A program made the position numbers and the translations under genes. Shown piece after piece: positions 1 to 11,608 of a stretch of 44,324 nt of DNA. This DNA comes from Sva-07 sp964651825 (GTDB lineage Bacteria; Actinomycetota; Acidimicrobiia; Acidimicrobiales; Ilumatobacteraceae). Numbering within the stretch: position 1 is the first letter of the stretch; every line of letters starts with the position of its first letter. Location: positions 1-44,324 of the forward strand of contig CAZYWK010000027.1 of NCBI GenBank assembly GCA_964651825.1. Direction: 5' to 3'. The notes beneath the pieces were generated by a model, which saw nothing but the letters and a program-made list of their open reading frames with translations, had not been told where the DNA came from and made no database searches.

Positions 1-2143
<2,143 letters not shown>

Positions 2144-2268
2144 TGAATCTTTCCTCCTGCATTGGTCGCGTCGACGGGTGCCGACGTGAGCTCCACGACC
2201 GCGTCGTGACCCACACGGATCCAGCCCCGCTACGTGAGCGGACGCAAACTAGCGCGGAGGTGCCCAAT

Positions 2269-2310
2269 TCGTGAACTTCTTGCGCACGAGGGTGCGCAAG
2301 AAGTTCACGA
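2269..2310. terminator. 19-bp perfect inverted repeat, probable terminator or dispersed hairpin
   Basis: Left arm 2269-2287 and right arm 2292-2310 are perfectly complementary around a GAGG loop (arm TCGTGAACTTCTTGCGCAC). It lies 17 bases past the stop codon of the ABC binding-protein gene and upstream of hppA on the same strand. Position and strength fit a transcription terminator for the eight-gene operon. There is no clear T-tract, so a REP-like element is an alternative. Confidence 0.6.
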
Positions 2311-2327
2311 GAACGGGTTGTGCCGGG

Positions 2328-3521
2328 TTACTCGCCGCCTTCGGTGAGGGCCACTTCGAGCGGCGCGAAACCCGTGCCGGCGAGGTCGGTTTCGGTGCCG
2401 AGCAACTCCCACGCGGCCTGCACGATGTCGTTCGTGAAGGCACCCTCGGTCGGGGCCGCGGTGATGACGGTCGCACCCTCGAGGTTCGGCGTGCTCTGGC
2501 TGATCTCGACGGTGCGGTCCCATGCGGCCTGGTCGATGTCGCCGATCCCGCCGTCGGACGGCCAGATCAGCTTGTTGACCTCGTTCATCATCCACAACTG
2601 GTGTGTCGCTCCGAGCGTCGATCCCGCCGCCGTGACGATGTCGGCGCACGACTCCGGGTTGTCCCGGCAGTACACCCACCCTTCGATCGACGCGGCGACG
2701 AACCGGGTCGCCTGGTCGGCGTAGGCGGGGTCATCGGCGAGGCGGGCAGCGTCGGCCCAGATCGCGTCCTGCAACATGCCGACGCCGATCTCCTCGTAGC
2801 TGATCACGTTGAGGTCATCGGGCGTGTACAACTCGCCGGTGTCGGGGTTCACGGCCTCGAGCACCTGGGCGTACTCGTTGTACGTCATCGCCTCGGCGGC
2901 GTCGATGGTCCCGTCGAGCAGGGCGACCATGTCGAACTGCTGGCCGACCAGGCTGACGTCGGTGGCCGGATCGAGGCCCTCCTGGGCGAGCGCGGCGAAG
3001 ATCTCGTACTCGTTGCCGAAACCCCAGTTGCCGATGTTCTTGCCCGCGAAGTCGGCGACCGAGGTGATACCGGAGTCGGCCATGCTGACCTGCAGCGTGC
3101 CCGAACGCTGGAAGATCTGGGCGATGTTGGTGATGTCGGCGCCGGCCTCACGACTGGCGAGCGCCTTGGGCACCCAGGCGAGCGCGAAGTCGACGTCGCC
3201 GTTGGCGAGTTGGGTCTGGGGCACGATCTCCACGCCGCCTTCCACGATCGTGACGTCGAGACACCGCGCCTCGTAGAAGCCCTGATCCTTCGCCGCGAAG
3301 TAGCCGGCGAACTGGGCCTGGGTGAACCACTGGAGTTGGAGGCTCACCGGCTCGAGCGCCTCGCAGTCGCCGCTCGCCGCGGCGGTGCCGGCCGGAGCGG
3401 CGGTGCCGGCGGGCGCGTCGGTCGAAGCACTCCCGGAATCGTCGTCGCTGCCGCAGGCGGCACCGATCAGTGCAAGGGTGATGACACCTGCCGTCGCCAG
3501 ACGGACACGTTGCTTGTTCAT
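2328..3521 (-). CDS. ABC transporter substrate-binding lipoprotein, NMT1/SsuA-like
   Basis: A 397-aa extracytoplasmic solute receptor for the adjacent importer. It has a lipoprotein signal ending in LIGAAC (Cys23), a Ser/Asp/Ala/Thr-rich linker, and then an NMT1/THI5-type periplasmic-binding fold starting with SLQLQWFTQAQFAGYFAAKDQGFYE. The family contains receptors for hydroxymethylpyrimidine, sulfonates, nitrate and related anions. The neighbouring pyrimidine/hydantoin catabolic genes suggest a pyrimidine-like or ureide ligand, which is inference. The ATG overlaps the upstream permease stop as ATGA, so it is probably translationally coupled. It is the last gene of the operon and is followed by a strong inverted repeat. 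An alternative longer frame upstream is only read-through of the permease region in another frame. Confidence 0.9.
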   Translation of the reverse strand: MNKQRVRLATAGVITLALIGAACGSDDDSGSASTDAPAGTAAPAGTAAASGDCEALEPVSLQLQWFTQAQFAGYFAAKDQGFYEARCLDVTIVEGGVEIVPQTQLANGDVDFALAWVPKALASREAGADITNIAQIFQRSGTLQVSMADSGITSVADFAGKNIGNWGFGNEYEIFAALAQEGLDPATDVSLVGQQFDMVALLDGTIDAAEAMTYNEYAQVLEAVNPDTGELYTPDDLNVISYEEIGVGMLQDAIWADAARLADDPAYADQATRFVAASIEGWVYCRDNPESCADIVTAAGSTLGATHQLWMMNEVNKLIWPSDGGIGDIDQAAWDRTVEISQSTPNLEGATVITAAPTEGAFTNDIVQAAWELLGTETDLAGTGFAPLEVALTEGGE

Positions 3522-4372
3522 GCTGTTGCTCCCCCGGGGGCGAGGCCCCGTGCTTGTTGGTTGGATCGTTGGTCGGATTGTCGGTGCGGAGACTGGGCGG
3601 CCGGCGCGGCGTGACGCGCCGGCGACGCGAACCGTTCGATGCCGACCGCGACGAGATAGAAGGCCAGCCCGACCGCGCAGGCGCCCACGACGTAGGCCCA
3701 CGACGCCGCCGTGCGCGACGCCGCCGCGTTCGAGGTGATGCCGTAGCCGAGACCGTTCTGGCTGCCGCCGAAGTACTCGGCCACGAACGCGGTGATCACC
3801 GCGACCGGCGCGGCGATCTTCAACGCCGTGAACAGGTACGGCACGGCGTTGGGGATCCGGGTCTTCACCAAGATGTCGGTCGGCGACGCGGCATACGACT
3901 GCATCAGCTCCATGTGGGTCGCGCTCACCTGGCGCAATCCCTTGGCCACGTTCACGAGCACGATGAACGACACGATCGTCGTCACCATCAGGCGTCGCGG
4001 CACCTCGGTCGTGCTGGCGAACATGTTGTTCAACACCGGCACGATCACGATGATCGGGATCGCGTTGAGCGCGATGGCGAGCGGGGTGACGAGCTCGTTG
4101 GCCACCCGGAAGCGCATCAACACGAAGCTCAGCGCCACGCCGAAGACCAGCCCCAGCACGAGCCCGACGAAGGCGTTCTGGCCGGTCACCGACATGGCGT
4201 CCCATACACCGGACCAGTTGTTGCGCAGCGCGGTCCAGATGGCTGACGGCGCCGGCAGCAGGTACGGCTTGATGTCGAAGACCTTCACGACCGTTTCCCA
4301 CACCGCCACGAACAATCCCCCGACGATCAATGGCGGCACGACGATCTTGGCGGTGATCGAGGCGGCGCTCAT
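3518..4372 (-). CDS. ABC transporter permease, SsuC/BPD_transp_1 type (second permease)
   Basis: A 284-aa inner-membrane permease with about six hydrophobic segments. It carries the cytoplasmic EAA-type loop ELMQSYAASPTDILVKTRIP, which docks on the ATPase. The C-terminal tail after residue 255 is a hydrophilic, Ala/Gln/Arg-rich extension. Its start overlaps the ATPase stop and its stop overlaps the binding-protein start, both as ATGA. With the permease at 5238-6092 it probably forms a heterodimeric channel, since only one ATPase gene is present. The substrate cannot be read from the permease; the operon suggests a pyrimidine or hydantoin-like ureide. Confidence 0.9.
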   Translation of the reverse strand: MSAASITAKIVVPPLIVGGLFVAVWETVVKVFDIKPYLLPAPSAIWTALRNNWSGVWDAMSVTGQNAFVGLVLGLVFGVALSFVLMRFRVANELVTPLAIALNAIPIIVIVPVLNNMFASTTEVPRRLMVTTIVSFIVLVNVAKGLRQVSATHMELMQSYAASPTDILVKTRIPNAVPYLFTALKIAAPVAVITAFVAEYFGGSQNGLGYGITSNAAASRTAASWAYVVGACAVGLAFYLVAVGIERFASPARHAAPAAQSPHRQSDQRSNQQARGLAPGGATA

Positions 4373-5241
4373 CGGTCCTCGATCCCGCGGGGCCGTGACG
4401 GCGACACGCCGTCGGGCACCACATCGTCGGGTCCTGGACCCTCCACCCGCCGCAACGCCTCGCGCACCTCGGTGATCTTCTTGAAGAAGCGGTCGTCTTC
4501 GCGCGTGTCCTCGTCGCGCTCGTCGCCGAGGTGCACGTCGATCACGTCGGTGATCCGGCCCGGCCGCGGCGACATCACGACCACCCGGTTCGACAGGTAC
4601 ACCGCCTCGGGGATCGAGTGGGTGACGAACACCACGGTCGTCTGGGCGGCCGCGCAGATGCGCAGCAGTTCGGCCTGCATGTGCTCGCGGGTCATCTCGT
4701 CGAGCGCGCCAAACGGCTCGTCCATCAACAGCAGCGGGGGATGCGAGGCGAGGGCGCGGGCGATCGCGATCCGCTGCTGCATGCCACCGGACAACTGCCA
4801 GGGCATGTGCGAGCCGAACTCGGACAACTGGACGAGCTCGAGCATCTCCTCGGCGCGCTGGCGGCGCTTCGCCTTGTTCCAGCCCTTGAGCTCGAGCGGC
4901 AGTTCGATGTTCTTGCGCACCGTTCGCCACTCGAACAGCCCCGATTGCTGGAACGCCATGCCGTAGTCCTGGTCGAGGCGCGCCTGCTTCGACGACTTGC
5001 CGTTCACGAGCACGTTGCCGGTGGTCGGCTCCAACAGGTTGGCGATCAGCCGGAGCAACGTCGACTTGCCACACCCGGACGGGCCGATCAGCGACACGAA
5101 GTCGCCGGGCTGGATCGACAGGTCGATGCCGACCAGGGCATCGACCTGGTTGGGGCGACCCTGGTTGAACACCATCGTCAGCCGGTCGACGATGACCGCC
5201 GCCGACGTCGACAGCGACACGGTCGAGTGCGTCGCGTTCAT
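4369..5241 (-). CDS. ABC transporter ATP-binding protein, SsuB/TauB-like
   Basis: A 290-aa cytoplasmic ATPase that powers the importer. Visible motifs are Walker A GPSGCGKST (residues 53-61), Q-loop FQQ near 98, signature LSGGMQQR (150-157), Walker B LLLMDEP (170-176), D-loop GALD, and H-loop His208 in VTHS. The length is slightly above the usual 250-260 aa because of a charged C-terminal tail. It sits between two permease genes and overlaps both by ATGA. The nitrate/sulfonate/taurine ATPase subfamily is the best match by pattern. The start was chosen at the ATG that overlaps the preceding permease stop. Confidence 0.93.
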   Translation of the reverse strand: MNATHSTVSLSTSAAVIVDRLTMVFNQGRPNQVDALVGIDLSIQPGDFVSLIGPSGCGKSTLLRLIANLLEPTTGNVLVNGKSSKQARLDQDYGMAFQQSGLFEWRTVRKNIELPLELKGWNKAKRRQRAEEMLELVQLSEFGSHMPWQLSGGMQQRIAIARALASHPPLLLMDEPFGALDEMTREHMQAELLRICAAAQTTVVFVTHSIPEAVYLSNRVVVMSPRPGRITDVIDVHLGDERDEDTREDDRFFKKITEVREALRRVEGPGPDDVVPDGVSPSRPRGIEDR

Positions 5242-6092
5242 GCGAGGGCCTCTCGCGGGCGGTTGCGCATCGCGATCACCTCGACGAGGACGACGAGCCC
5301 GAACATCGTCAGACCCAGCGCGGCGGCACCGAACACGGCGGTGTACACCTGGGCCGGATCGCTGGTGGCCTTCTGCCCGTAGGTGAGCGAGGCGAAGCCG
5401 ATGCCGCGGACACCGGTGGAGATCTCCGACACGATCACCCCGATCACCGACGCGGTCGCGGCCAGCTTGAGGCCGGGCACCATGGCCGGGATCGCGGCCG
5501 GGAACTTCAGCTTGACGAGCGTGCTCCACCAACCGGCGGCGTAGCTGTCCATCAGTTCCAGCGATGCGGCGGGCGCCGAGCTCAACCCCTTCAACGTGGC
5601 CACCGACACGGGGAAGAACGCGAGGAACGCGCCGAGCGTGGAGACCCACATCCACTTCGGCAGGTCCCAGTTGCCGCCGAACGCAGCGACCTGCGGGGCG
5701 AGCGCGATCAGCGGGACGGTCTGGGAGGCGATCACGTAGGGCAGCAGGCCCCGTTCGATCACCTTGAACCGCGCCATCACCACGGCCAGTGCGATCCCGA
5801 AGGCGCCGCCGAGAATGAGCCCCACGAGCGCCATCCGGAACGTGTACCAGCTGTAGCCGAGTACCGCCTGCCAGATCGGTGCGTCACGACCGCGCACCTC
5901 GGGGTCGAACAGGCGCTGGCCCATCTCCCAGGTGTGCGGCATCGCCCGGTCGCTCGTGCGCGGGATCAGCCGCCAGCCCAGGATCTCGCCGCCACCTTCG
6001 GGCCCGAGCGCCTTGTAGAGCTCCCACAGCGCCGCCACGCACAGCACGGCCACGACGAAGAGGGCGACGCGACGCAGACCTCGCGCGATCAT
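5238..6092 (-). CDS. ABC transporter permease, SsuC/BPD_transp_1 type (first permease)
   Basis: A 284-aa inner-membrane permease with a first helix near residues 6-24, five further hydrophobic segments and the EAA-type loop ELMDSYAAGWWSTLVKLKFP. Between the first helix and the transport domain there is a longer hydrophilic stretch (about residues 30-70) than in the second permease, so the two are not simple duplicates. The ATG at 6092 follows GAAGG at a suitable distance. A longer frame upstream would add a Cys/Arg-rich stretch and is rejected. The gene follows the LLM gene by 28 bases and overlaps the ATPase gene by ATGA. Confidence 0.9.
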   Translation of the reverse strand: MIARGLRRVALFVVAVLCVAALWELYKALGPEGGGEILGWRLIPRTSDRAMPHTWEMGQRLFDPEVRGRDAPIWQAVLGYSWYTFRMALVGLILGGAFGIALAVVMARFKVIERGLLPYVIASQTVPLIALAPQVAAFGGNWDLPKWMWVSTLGAFLAFFPVSVATLKGLSSAPAASLELMDSYAAGWWSTLVKLKFPAAIPAMVPGLKLAATASVIGVIVSEISTGVRGIGFASLTYGQKATSDPAQVYTAVFGAAALGLTMFGLVVLVEVIAMRNRPREALA

Positions 6093-6120
6093 GCAGCAGC
6101 CTTCACGACGACAGCACCGG

Positions 6121-7154
6121 TCACGATCTGGCGCGGCCCTGTTCACGAAGGGCGGGGATGACGTGCTCGCCGTACTGGGTGAGCGTGTGGTCCTTGCCGT
6201 CGTGCTGGAGGTAGATGGCGAACTGGTCGACGCCGAGGTCGCGCAGGGCGCGGAGTTTGTCGAGTTGAGCTTCGACCGGGCCGAGGATGCAGAACCGGTC
6301 GACGATCTCGTCGGGCACGAACGTGGTGTGGGTGTTGCCGGCCTGGCCGTGCTCGTTGTAGTCGTACTCCTGGCGGCCCTTGATGTAGTCGGTGAGCGCG
6401 GCCGGCACCGCCGACGACTCGCCGTAGCGCGTCACGATGTCGGCGACGTGGTTGCCGACCATTCCCCCGAACCACCGGCACTGGTCGCGCATGTGCGCCA
6501 GCTGCTCGGTGGGGCCGACATAAGCCGGCGCCGCGACGCAGATGCTGATCGCGGCGGGATCGCGACCGGCGTCGCTCGCCGCGGTGCGCACGGCGTTGAT
6601 CGTCCACTCGGCGATCGACAGGTCGGCGAGCTGCAGGATGAAGCCGTCACAGGTCTCGCCGATCATCTTCAGCGCTTTGGGGCCGTAGCCAGCGCCGAAC
6701 ACCGCGAGCTCGCTCCTGGTCGCCCACGGCAGGGCGATGGTGGAGCCCTTGTAGTCGACGCTGCGGCCGTTGGCGAGCTCGCGGATCACGTGGACCGCTT
6801 CGGTCATGGTGGCGAGCGTGGTCGGCTTGCCGTTCGTCACCCGCACCGCCGAGTCGCCGCGGCCGATCCCGCAGACCGTGCGGTTGCCGTACATCTCGTT
6901 GAGCGTGGCGAAGGTCGACGCGGTGACGGTCCAGTCACGCGTGGCGGGGTTGGTCACCATCGGGCCGACGACGATGTTGCGCGTCTCGTCGAGGATCTTC
7001 GAGTAGATGACGTACGGCTCCTCCCAGAGGATGTGGGAGTCGAACGTCCAGACGTGGCTGAACCCGTACGTTTCGGCCCGCTTCGCCAGATCGATCACCC
7101 GCGCCGCGGGCGGCGTGGTCTGCAGCACCAAACCGATCTGCATGCCGTCACGCT

Positions 7155-7158
<4 letters not shown>
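6121..7158 (-). CDS. LLM-class flavin-dependent oxidoreductase (F420-type) of the ureide operon
   Basis: A 345-aa TIM-barrel flavoprotein of the bacterial-luciferase-like superfamily, most like the methylenetetrahydromethanopterin-reductase branch. Supporting stretches are MQIGLVLQTTPPAARVIDLA at the start, GPMVTNPATRDWTVTASTFATL, and CGIGRGDSAVRVTNGKP. Members usually use F420 or FMN; which cofactor applies is not visible. The start at 7158 overlaps the dehydrogenase stop as ATGA; an internal ATG at 7143 is an alternative. Its place between the semialdehyde dehydrogenase and the importer implies a redox step in the same pathway. It could be reduction of a pyrimidine ring or oxidation of a ring-derived product. 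It is not RutA-like by length or motifs as far as I can judge. The function remains open. Confidence 0.82.
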
Positions 7159-8663
<1,505 letters not shown>

Positions 8664-8669
8664 CGTCAA

Positions 8670-8705
8670 CCTCGTTCATCTGGCCCCGTCCCCAAACGAA
8701 CGAGG
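8670..8705 (-). repeat. Family A hairpin (15-nt conserved loop), copy A1
   Basis: Arms CCTCGTTC (8670-8677) and GAACGAGG (8698-8705) enclose the loop CTGGCCCCGTCCCCA (8680-8694), the reverse complement of TGGGGACGGGGCCAG. The same 15-nt loop occurs at 21354-21368, 21388-21402 and 35477-35491 with different arms. A second short palindrome, AACGAACGA-GG-TCGTTCGTT, spans 8695-8714. It lies in the only long gap inside the ureide operon. Confidence 0.75.
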
Positions 8706-8717
8706 TCGTTCGTTCGA

Positions 8718-8754
8718 ACCTGCAACGCTGGGGTCAGACCCCAGCGTTGCAGGT
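8718..8754. repeat. Family B hairpin, copy B1
   Basis: A perfect 18-bp palindrome (arm ACCTGCAACGCTGGGGTC, single central A at 8736) whose centre is GGGGTCAGACCCC. The arm reaches the last base of the dihydropyrimidinase stop codon (8754-8756). It may attenuate or process the operon transcript between hydA and mmsA, or be a REP-like element inserted at the end of the gene. Confidence 0.8.
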
Positions 8755-10169
8755 CACTTCAAGTAGGTGCTGAGGCCGCGCTTGATGTACTTGCCGTGGC
8801 CTTTGGTGCCGACGTAGCTGTCGTTGTCGACCACGACGGTGCCCCGGCTGATGACCGTGTCGACCTTGCCGTCGATCGTGAAGCCCTCGTAGGCCGAGTA
8901 GTCCATGTTCATGTGGTGCTTGTCGTTGATGCCGATCGTGGTCGTGCCGTTCGGGTCCCACACGAGGATGTCGGCGTCGGCCCCCGGCTCGATGACGCCC
9001 TTGTCGGGCAGGCCGAACATGCGCGCCGGCGTGGTCGAGCACGTCTCGACCCACCGCTCGAGGCTGATCTCGCCGGTGACGACACCCTGGTAGATGAGCT
9101 CCATCCGGTGCTCGACGCCACCGATCCCGTTGGGGATCTTGGCGAAGTTGCCGATGCCCAGCTCCTTTTGGTCCTTCATGCAGAACGGGCAGTGGTCGGT
9201 GGAGATGACCGCCAGCTCGTTCATCCGCAGGCCCTTCCAGAGGTCGGCCTGGTGGTGCTCGTGCTTGGTGCGCAACGGCGTGGAGCAGACCCACTTGGAA
9301 CCCTCGAACCCTGGCGCGGCGAGCTGGTCTTCGAGCGTCAGGTACAGGTACTGCGGGCACGTCTCGGCGAACACGTTGAGCCCGGAGTGCTGCGCCGCGG
9401 CCACCTCGGCGAGTGCCTCGGACGCCGACATGTGCACGATGTACAGCGGCACGTTGCCGGCGACCTTGGCGAGCTGGATCGCCCGGTGCGTCGCCTCGCC
9501 CTCCAGTTCGGCCGGACGGGTGAGCGAGTGGAACTTCGGGTCGGTGTCGCCGCGGGCGATCGACTGGGCGACGAGCACGTCGATGGCGATGCCGTTCTCG
9601 GCGTGCATCATGATCATCGCCCCCGATTCCGAGGCGTTCTGCATGGCCCGCAGGATCTGGCCGTCGTCGGAGTACAGGACGCCCGGGTAGGCCATGAACA
9701 GCTTGAAGCTGGTGATGCCCTCGTGGTCGACGAGGTAGGTCATCGCCTTGAGCGACTCCTCGTCGACGCCACCGATGATCTGGTGGAACGCGTAGTCGAT
9801 GGCGCACTCCCCCGCGGCCTTCTCGTGCCACGCCCCGAGCGCGTCCTGGACGCTGCCGCCGGTGTTCTGCACCGCGAAGTCGACGATCGTGGTGACGCCG
9901 CCCCACGCCGCGGCGCGGGTGCCGGTCTCGAACGTGTCGGAGGCCTCGGTGCCGCCGAAGGGCATCTGCATGTGGGTGTGCACATCGATGCCGCCGGGCA
10001 CGACGTACTTGCCGGTGGCGTCGATCGTGCGGTCGGGCACGATGCCCATCGCCGTCGCCTGACCGGGGGCGAGGATGGCGACGATCTTCTCGCCGTCGAT
10101 GAGGACCTCGGCGTCGCGGCGACCGACCGCGGAGACGACGGTGCCTCCGGAGATCAATGTCTTGCTCAT
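8754..10169 (-). CDS. hydA: Dihydropyrimidinase / hydantoinase
   Basis: A 471-aa cytoplasmic amidohydrolase that opens dihydrouracil, dihydrothymine or hydantoin rings to N-carbamoyl amino acids at a binuclear metal centre. All ligands of the fold are visible: DVHTH (62-66), the carbamylated Lys156 in SFKLFMAYPG, His189 in MMHAEN, His246 in IVHMSAS and Asp325 in STDHCPF. The length is normal for the family. The ATG overlaps the stop of the beta-ureidopropionase gene (TGATG), so the ring-opening and decarbamoylation enzymes are probably co-translated. Substrate choice between dihydropyrimidines and hydantoins cannot be fixed from motifs. Dihydropyrimidines are favoured by the downstream semialdehyde dehydrogenase. 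Confidence 0.95.
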   Translation of the reverse strand: MSKTLISGGTVVSAVGRRDAEVLIDGEKIVAILAPGQATAMGIVPDRTIDATGKYVVPGGIDVHTHMQMPFGGTEASDTFETGTRAAAWGGVTTIVDFAVQNTGGSVQDALGAWHEKAAGECAIDYAFHQIIGGVDEESLKAMTYLVDHEGITSFKLFMAYPGVLYSDDGQILRAMQNASESGAMIMMHAENGIAIDVLVAQSIARGDTDPKFHSLTRPAELEGEATHRAIQLAKVAGNVPLYIVHMSASEALAEVAAAQHSGLNVFAETCPQYLYLTLEDQLAAPGFEGSKWVCSTPLRTKHEHHQADLWKGLRMNELAVISTDHCPFCMKDQKELGIGNFAKIPNGIGGVEHRMELIYQGVVTGEISLERWVETCSTTPARMFGLPDKGVIEPGADADILVWDPNGTTTIGINDKHHMNMDYSAYEGFTIDGKVDTVISRGTVVVDNDSYVGTKGHGKYIKRGLSTYLK

Positions 10170-11014
10170 CAGCTCTCCACCAGCTCGTCGTAGGCATCAG
10201 GCCGGCGGTCGCGGTAGAAGGCCCAGCCGTCGCGGACCTCCTTGATCAGGTCGAGGTCGAGCTCGCGGACGATCAGTTCGGGCTTGTAGGGGTCGCCCTT
10301 GTCGCCGACGTAGGCCCCGCGCGGGCCGACGAAGTAGCTCTGGCCGTAGAAGTCGTCGTCGCCGATCTCCTCTTCGATGCCGACCCGGTTGATCGCTCCG
10401 ACGTAGTACATGTTCGCGACCGCCGCCGCGGGCTGCTCGATCGACCAGAGGTACTCCGACAGCCCGCGGTGGGTGGCCGACGGGTTGAACACGATCTCGG
10501 CGCCGTTGAGGCCGAGGATGCGCCAGCCCTCGGGGAAGTGGCGGTCGTAGCAGATGTACACGCCGACCTTGCCCACTGCAGTGTCGAACACTGGGTAGCC
10601 ACCATTGCCGGGCCGGAAGTAGAACTTCTCCCAGAAGCCCTTCACCTGCGGGATGTGCTGCTTGCGGAACTTGCCGAGGTACGTGCCGTCGGCGTCGATC
10701 ACCGCGGCGGTGTTGTAGTAGACGCCGGGCTGCTCGATCTCGTACATCGGCAGCACCATCACCATGTTCAGCTCCTTGGCCAGTGCCTGGAAGCGCTGGG
10801 TGGTGGGCCCGTCGGGGATGTACTCGGTGTAGTCGTAGTACTGCGGATCCTGCACCTGGCAGAAGTAGGGGCCGTAGAAGAGCTCCTGGAAGCAGATGAT
10901 CTGGGCGCCCTGCGCGGCCGCCTCACGGGCGGCCTCCTCGTGCTTGACGATCATCGACTCCTTGTCGCCGGCCCAGTCGGTCTGCAGCAGCGCCGCTTTG
11001 ATGATCCTCGACAT
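10169..11014 (-). CDS. Beta-ureidopropionase / N-carbamoyl amidohydrolase (nitrilase superfamily)
   Basis: A 281-aa carbon-nitrogen hydrolase that would release beta-amino acid, CO2 and NH3 from N-carbamoyl-beta-alanine or a relative. The catalytic triad is clear: Glu44 in CFQELF, Lys118 in FRKQH and Cys155 in YICYDRHFPEG. The stretch FNPSATHRGLSEYLWSIEQPAAAVAN is characteristic of the beta-ureidopropionase and N-carbamoylputrescine amidase group. The start ATG 11014 is preceded by GAGAGGGG six bases upstream. It is the first gene of the operon, with a candidate promoter at 11109-11137. N-carbamoylputrescine amidase is the main alternative, made less likely by the dihydropyrimidinase next door. 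Confidence 0.92.
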   Translation of the reverse strand: MSRIIKAALLQTDWAGDKESMIVKHEEAAREAAAQGAQIICFQELFYGPYFCQVQDPQYYDYTEYIPDGPTTQRFQALAKELNMVMVLPMYEIEQPGVYYNTAAVIDADGTYLGKFRKQHIPQVKGFWEKFYFRPGNGGYPVFDTAVGKVGVYICYDRHFPEGWRILGLNGAEIVFNPSATHRGLSEYLWSIEQPAAAVANMYYVGAINRVGIEEEIGDDDFYGQSYFVGPRGAYVGDKGDPYKPELIVRELDLDLIKEVRDGWAFYRDRRPDAYDELVES

Positions 11015-11030
11015 GTGGTCCCCTCTCGAT

Positions 11031-11060
11031 CGCTCGTGTTCGGTCGTGTTCGCTCGTCGT
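11031..11060. promoter_or_regulatory. Three tandem decamers in the leader of the ureide operon
   Basis: CGCTCGTGTT, CGGTCGTGTT and CGCTCGTCGT follow each other with a 10-base period, about one DNA turn. They lie between the candidate promoter and the first start codon. Repeats in phase on one face of the helix suggest a regulator-binding site, but no regulator gene is in the window. Chance or a decayed repeat remains possible. Confidence 0.35.
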
Positions 11061-11108
11061 GGGTGGCTCGCCGCACCGCTGTGGGGGCGGTCGGGCCAGG
11101 TAGAGCCG

Positions 11109-11137
11109 ACAATAGTGACACACCTGGACACCGACAA
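11109..11137 (-). promoter_or_regulatory. Candidate sigma70-type promoter of the ureide operon
   Basis: On the minus strand TTGTCG (11137-11132) and TATTGT (11114-11109) are separated by exactly 17 bases. Each box matches four of six consensus positions. It would give a leader of roughly 85-90 bases before the beta-ureidopropionase ATG. It is the only such pair I noticed in this spacer. Confidence 0.45.
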
Positions 11138-11194
11138 CCGACCGCCGTGGCGTTCACGAACCGGTAACAGTGCCGCGCTGCGAGACTGGTGGGC

Positions 11195-11491
11195 ATGGCG
11201 ACCTTTCGCTCCGCGTGGCACTGGGTGTTCGGCAAGCATCCGCCGCGGCCGGCCGACCCGAACCGCACGGTCGAGGCCGGATGGGTTCCGATGTGGCAGG
11301 CACCGATGCTCGTCGAGGAGCTGGCGGCAGCGGACATCCCGGCGGTGTGGACCGAGGACTTCGGGCTGAACCCGTCGATGTACCACCGCGAGGCGATGGC
11401 GCGCATCTTCGTCACCGAGGACCGCAAGGCCGATGCCGAATCGCTGATCGCCGACGTCACCGGCGTCCCCCCGGCCCACCGCAAGCTCTGA
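11195..11491 (+). CDS. Small DUF2007-like protein
   Basis: A 98-aa cytoplasmic protein starting MATFRSAWHWVFG. The middle (WVPMWQAPMLVEELAAADIPAVWTEDFG) and end (ARIFVTEDRKADAESLIADV) have the beta-alpha-beta/beta-alpha arrangement of DUF2007, sometimes called putative prokaryotic signal transducing protein. The molecular role of that family is unknown. A GTG two codons upstream (11189) is an alternative start. It is transcribed divergently from the ureide operon across a 180-base spacer, and a long palindrome follows its stop. Confidence 0.7.
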   Translation: MATFRSAWHWVFGKHPPRPADPNRTVEAGWVPMWQAPMLVEELAAADIPAVWTEDFGLNPSMYHREAMARIFVTEDRKADAESLIADVTGVPPAHRKL

Positions 11492-11513
11492 TCTCAGCAC
11501 GCGACCCAATCCA

Positions 11514-11566
11514 CGTTTGCGTCGGGATCTGGCACGCACCCGTGTGATCAGATCCCGACGCAAACG
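11514..11566. repeat. Family C long palindrome, copy C1
   Basis: Arms CGTTTGCGTCGGGATCTG (11514-11531) and CAGATCCCGACGCAAACG (11549-11566) are perfectly complementary over 18 bp. The 17-base interior can form a further CACG/CGTG helix. It lies 22 bases past the DUF2007-like stop and 42 bases before the AbiEi/DUF559-type start. Copies occur at 12512-12566 and 14215-14267. Confidence 0.9.
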
Positions 11567-11608
11567 GAAGATCTTCCGCACTCCGGAGGACGTCGCCCAC
11601 GTTCGGGC

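Noticed and set aside
2144..2268. Promoter for hppA
   Set aside because: I looked for -35/-10 pairs with 16-18 base spacing on the minus strand and found none convincing.
2271..3614. Plus-strand open frame across the binding-protein gene
   Set aside because: Antisense shadow of the NMT1-like lipoprotein; composition is biased and no domain is visible.
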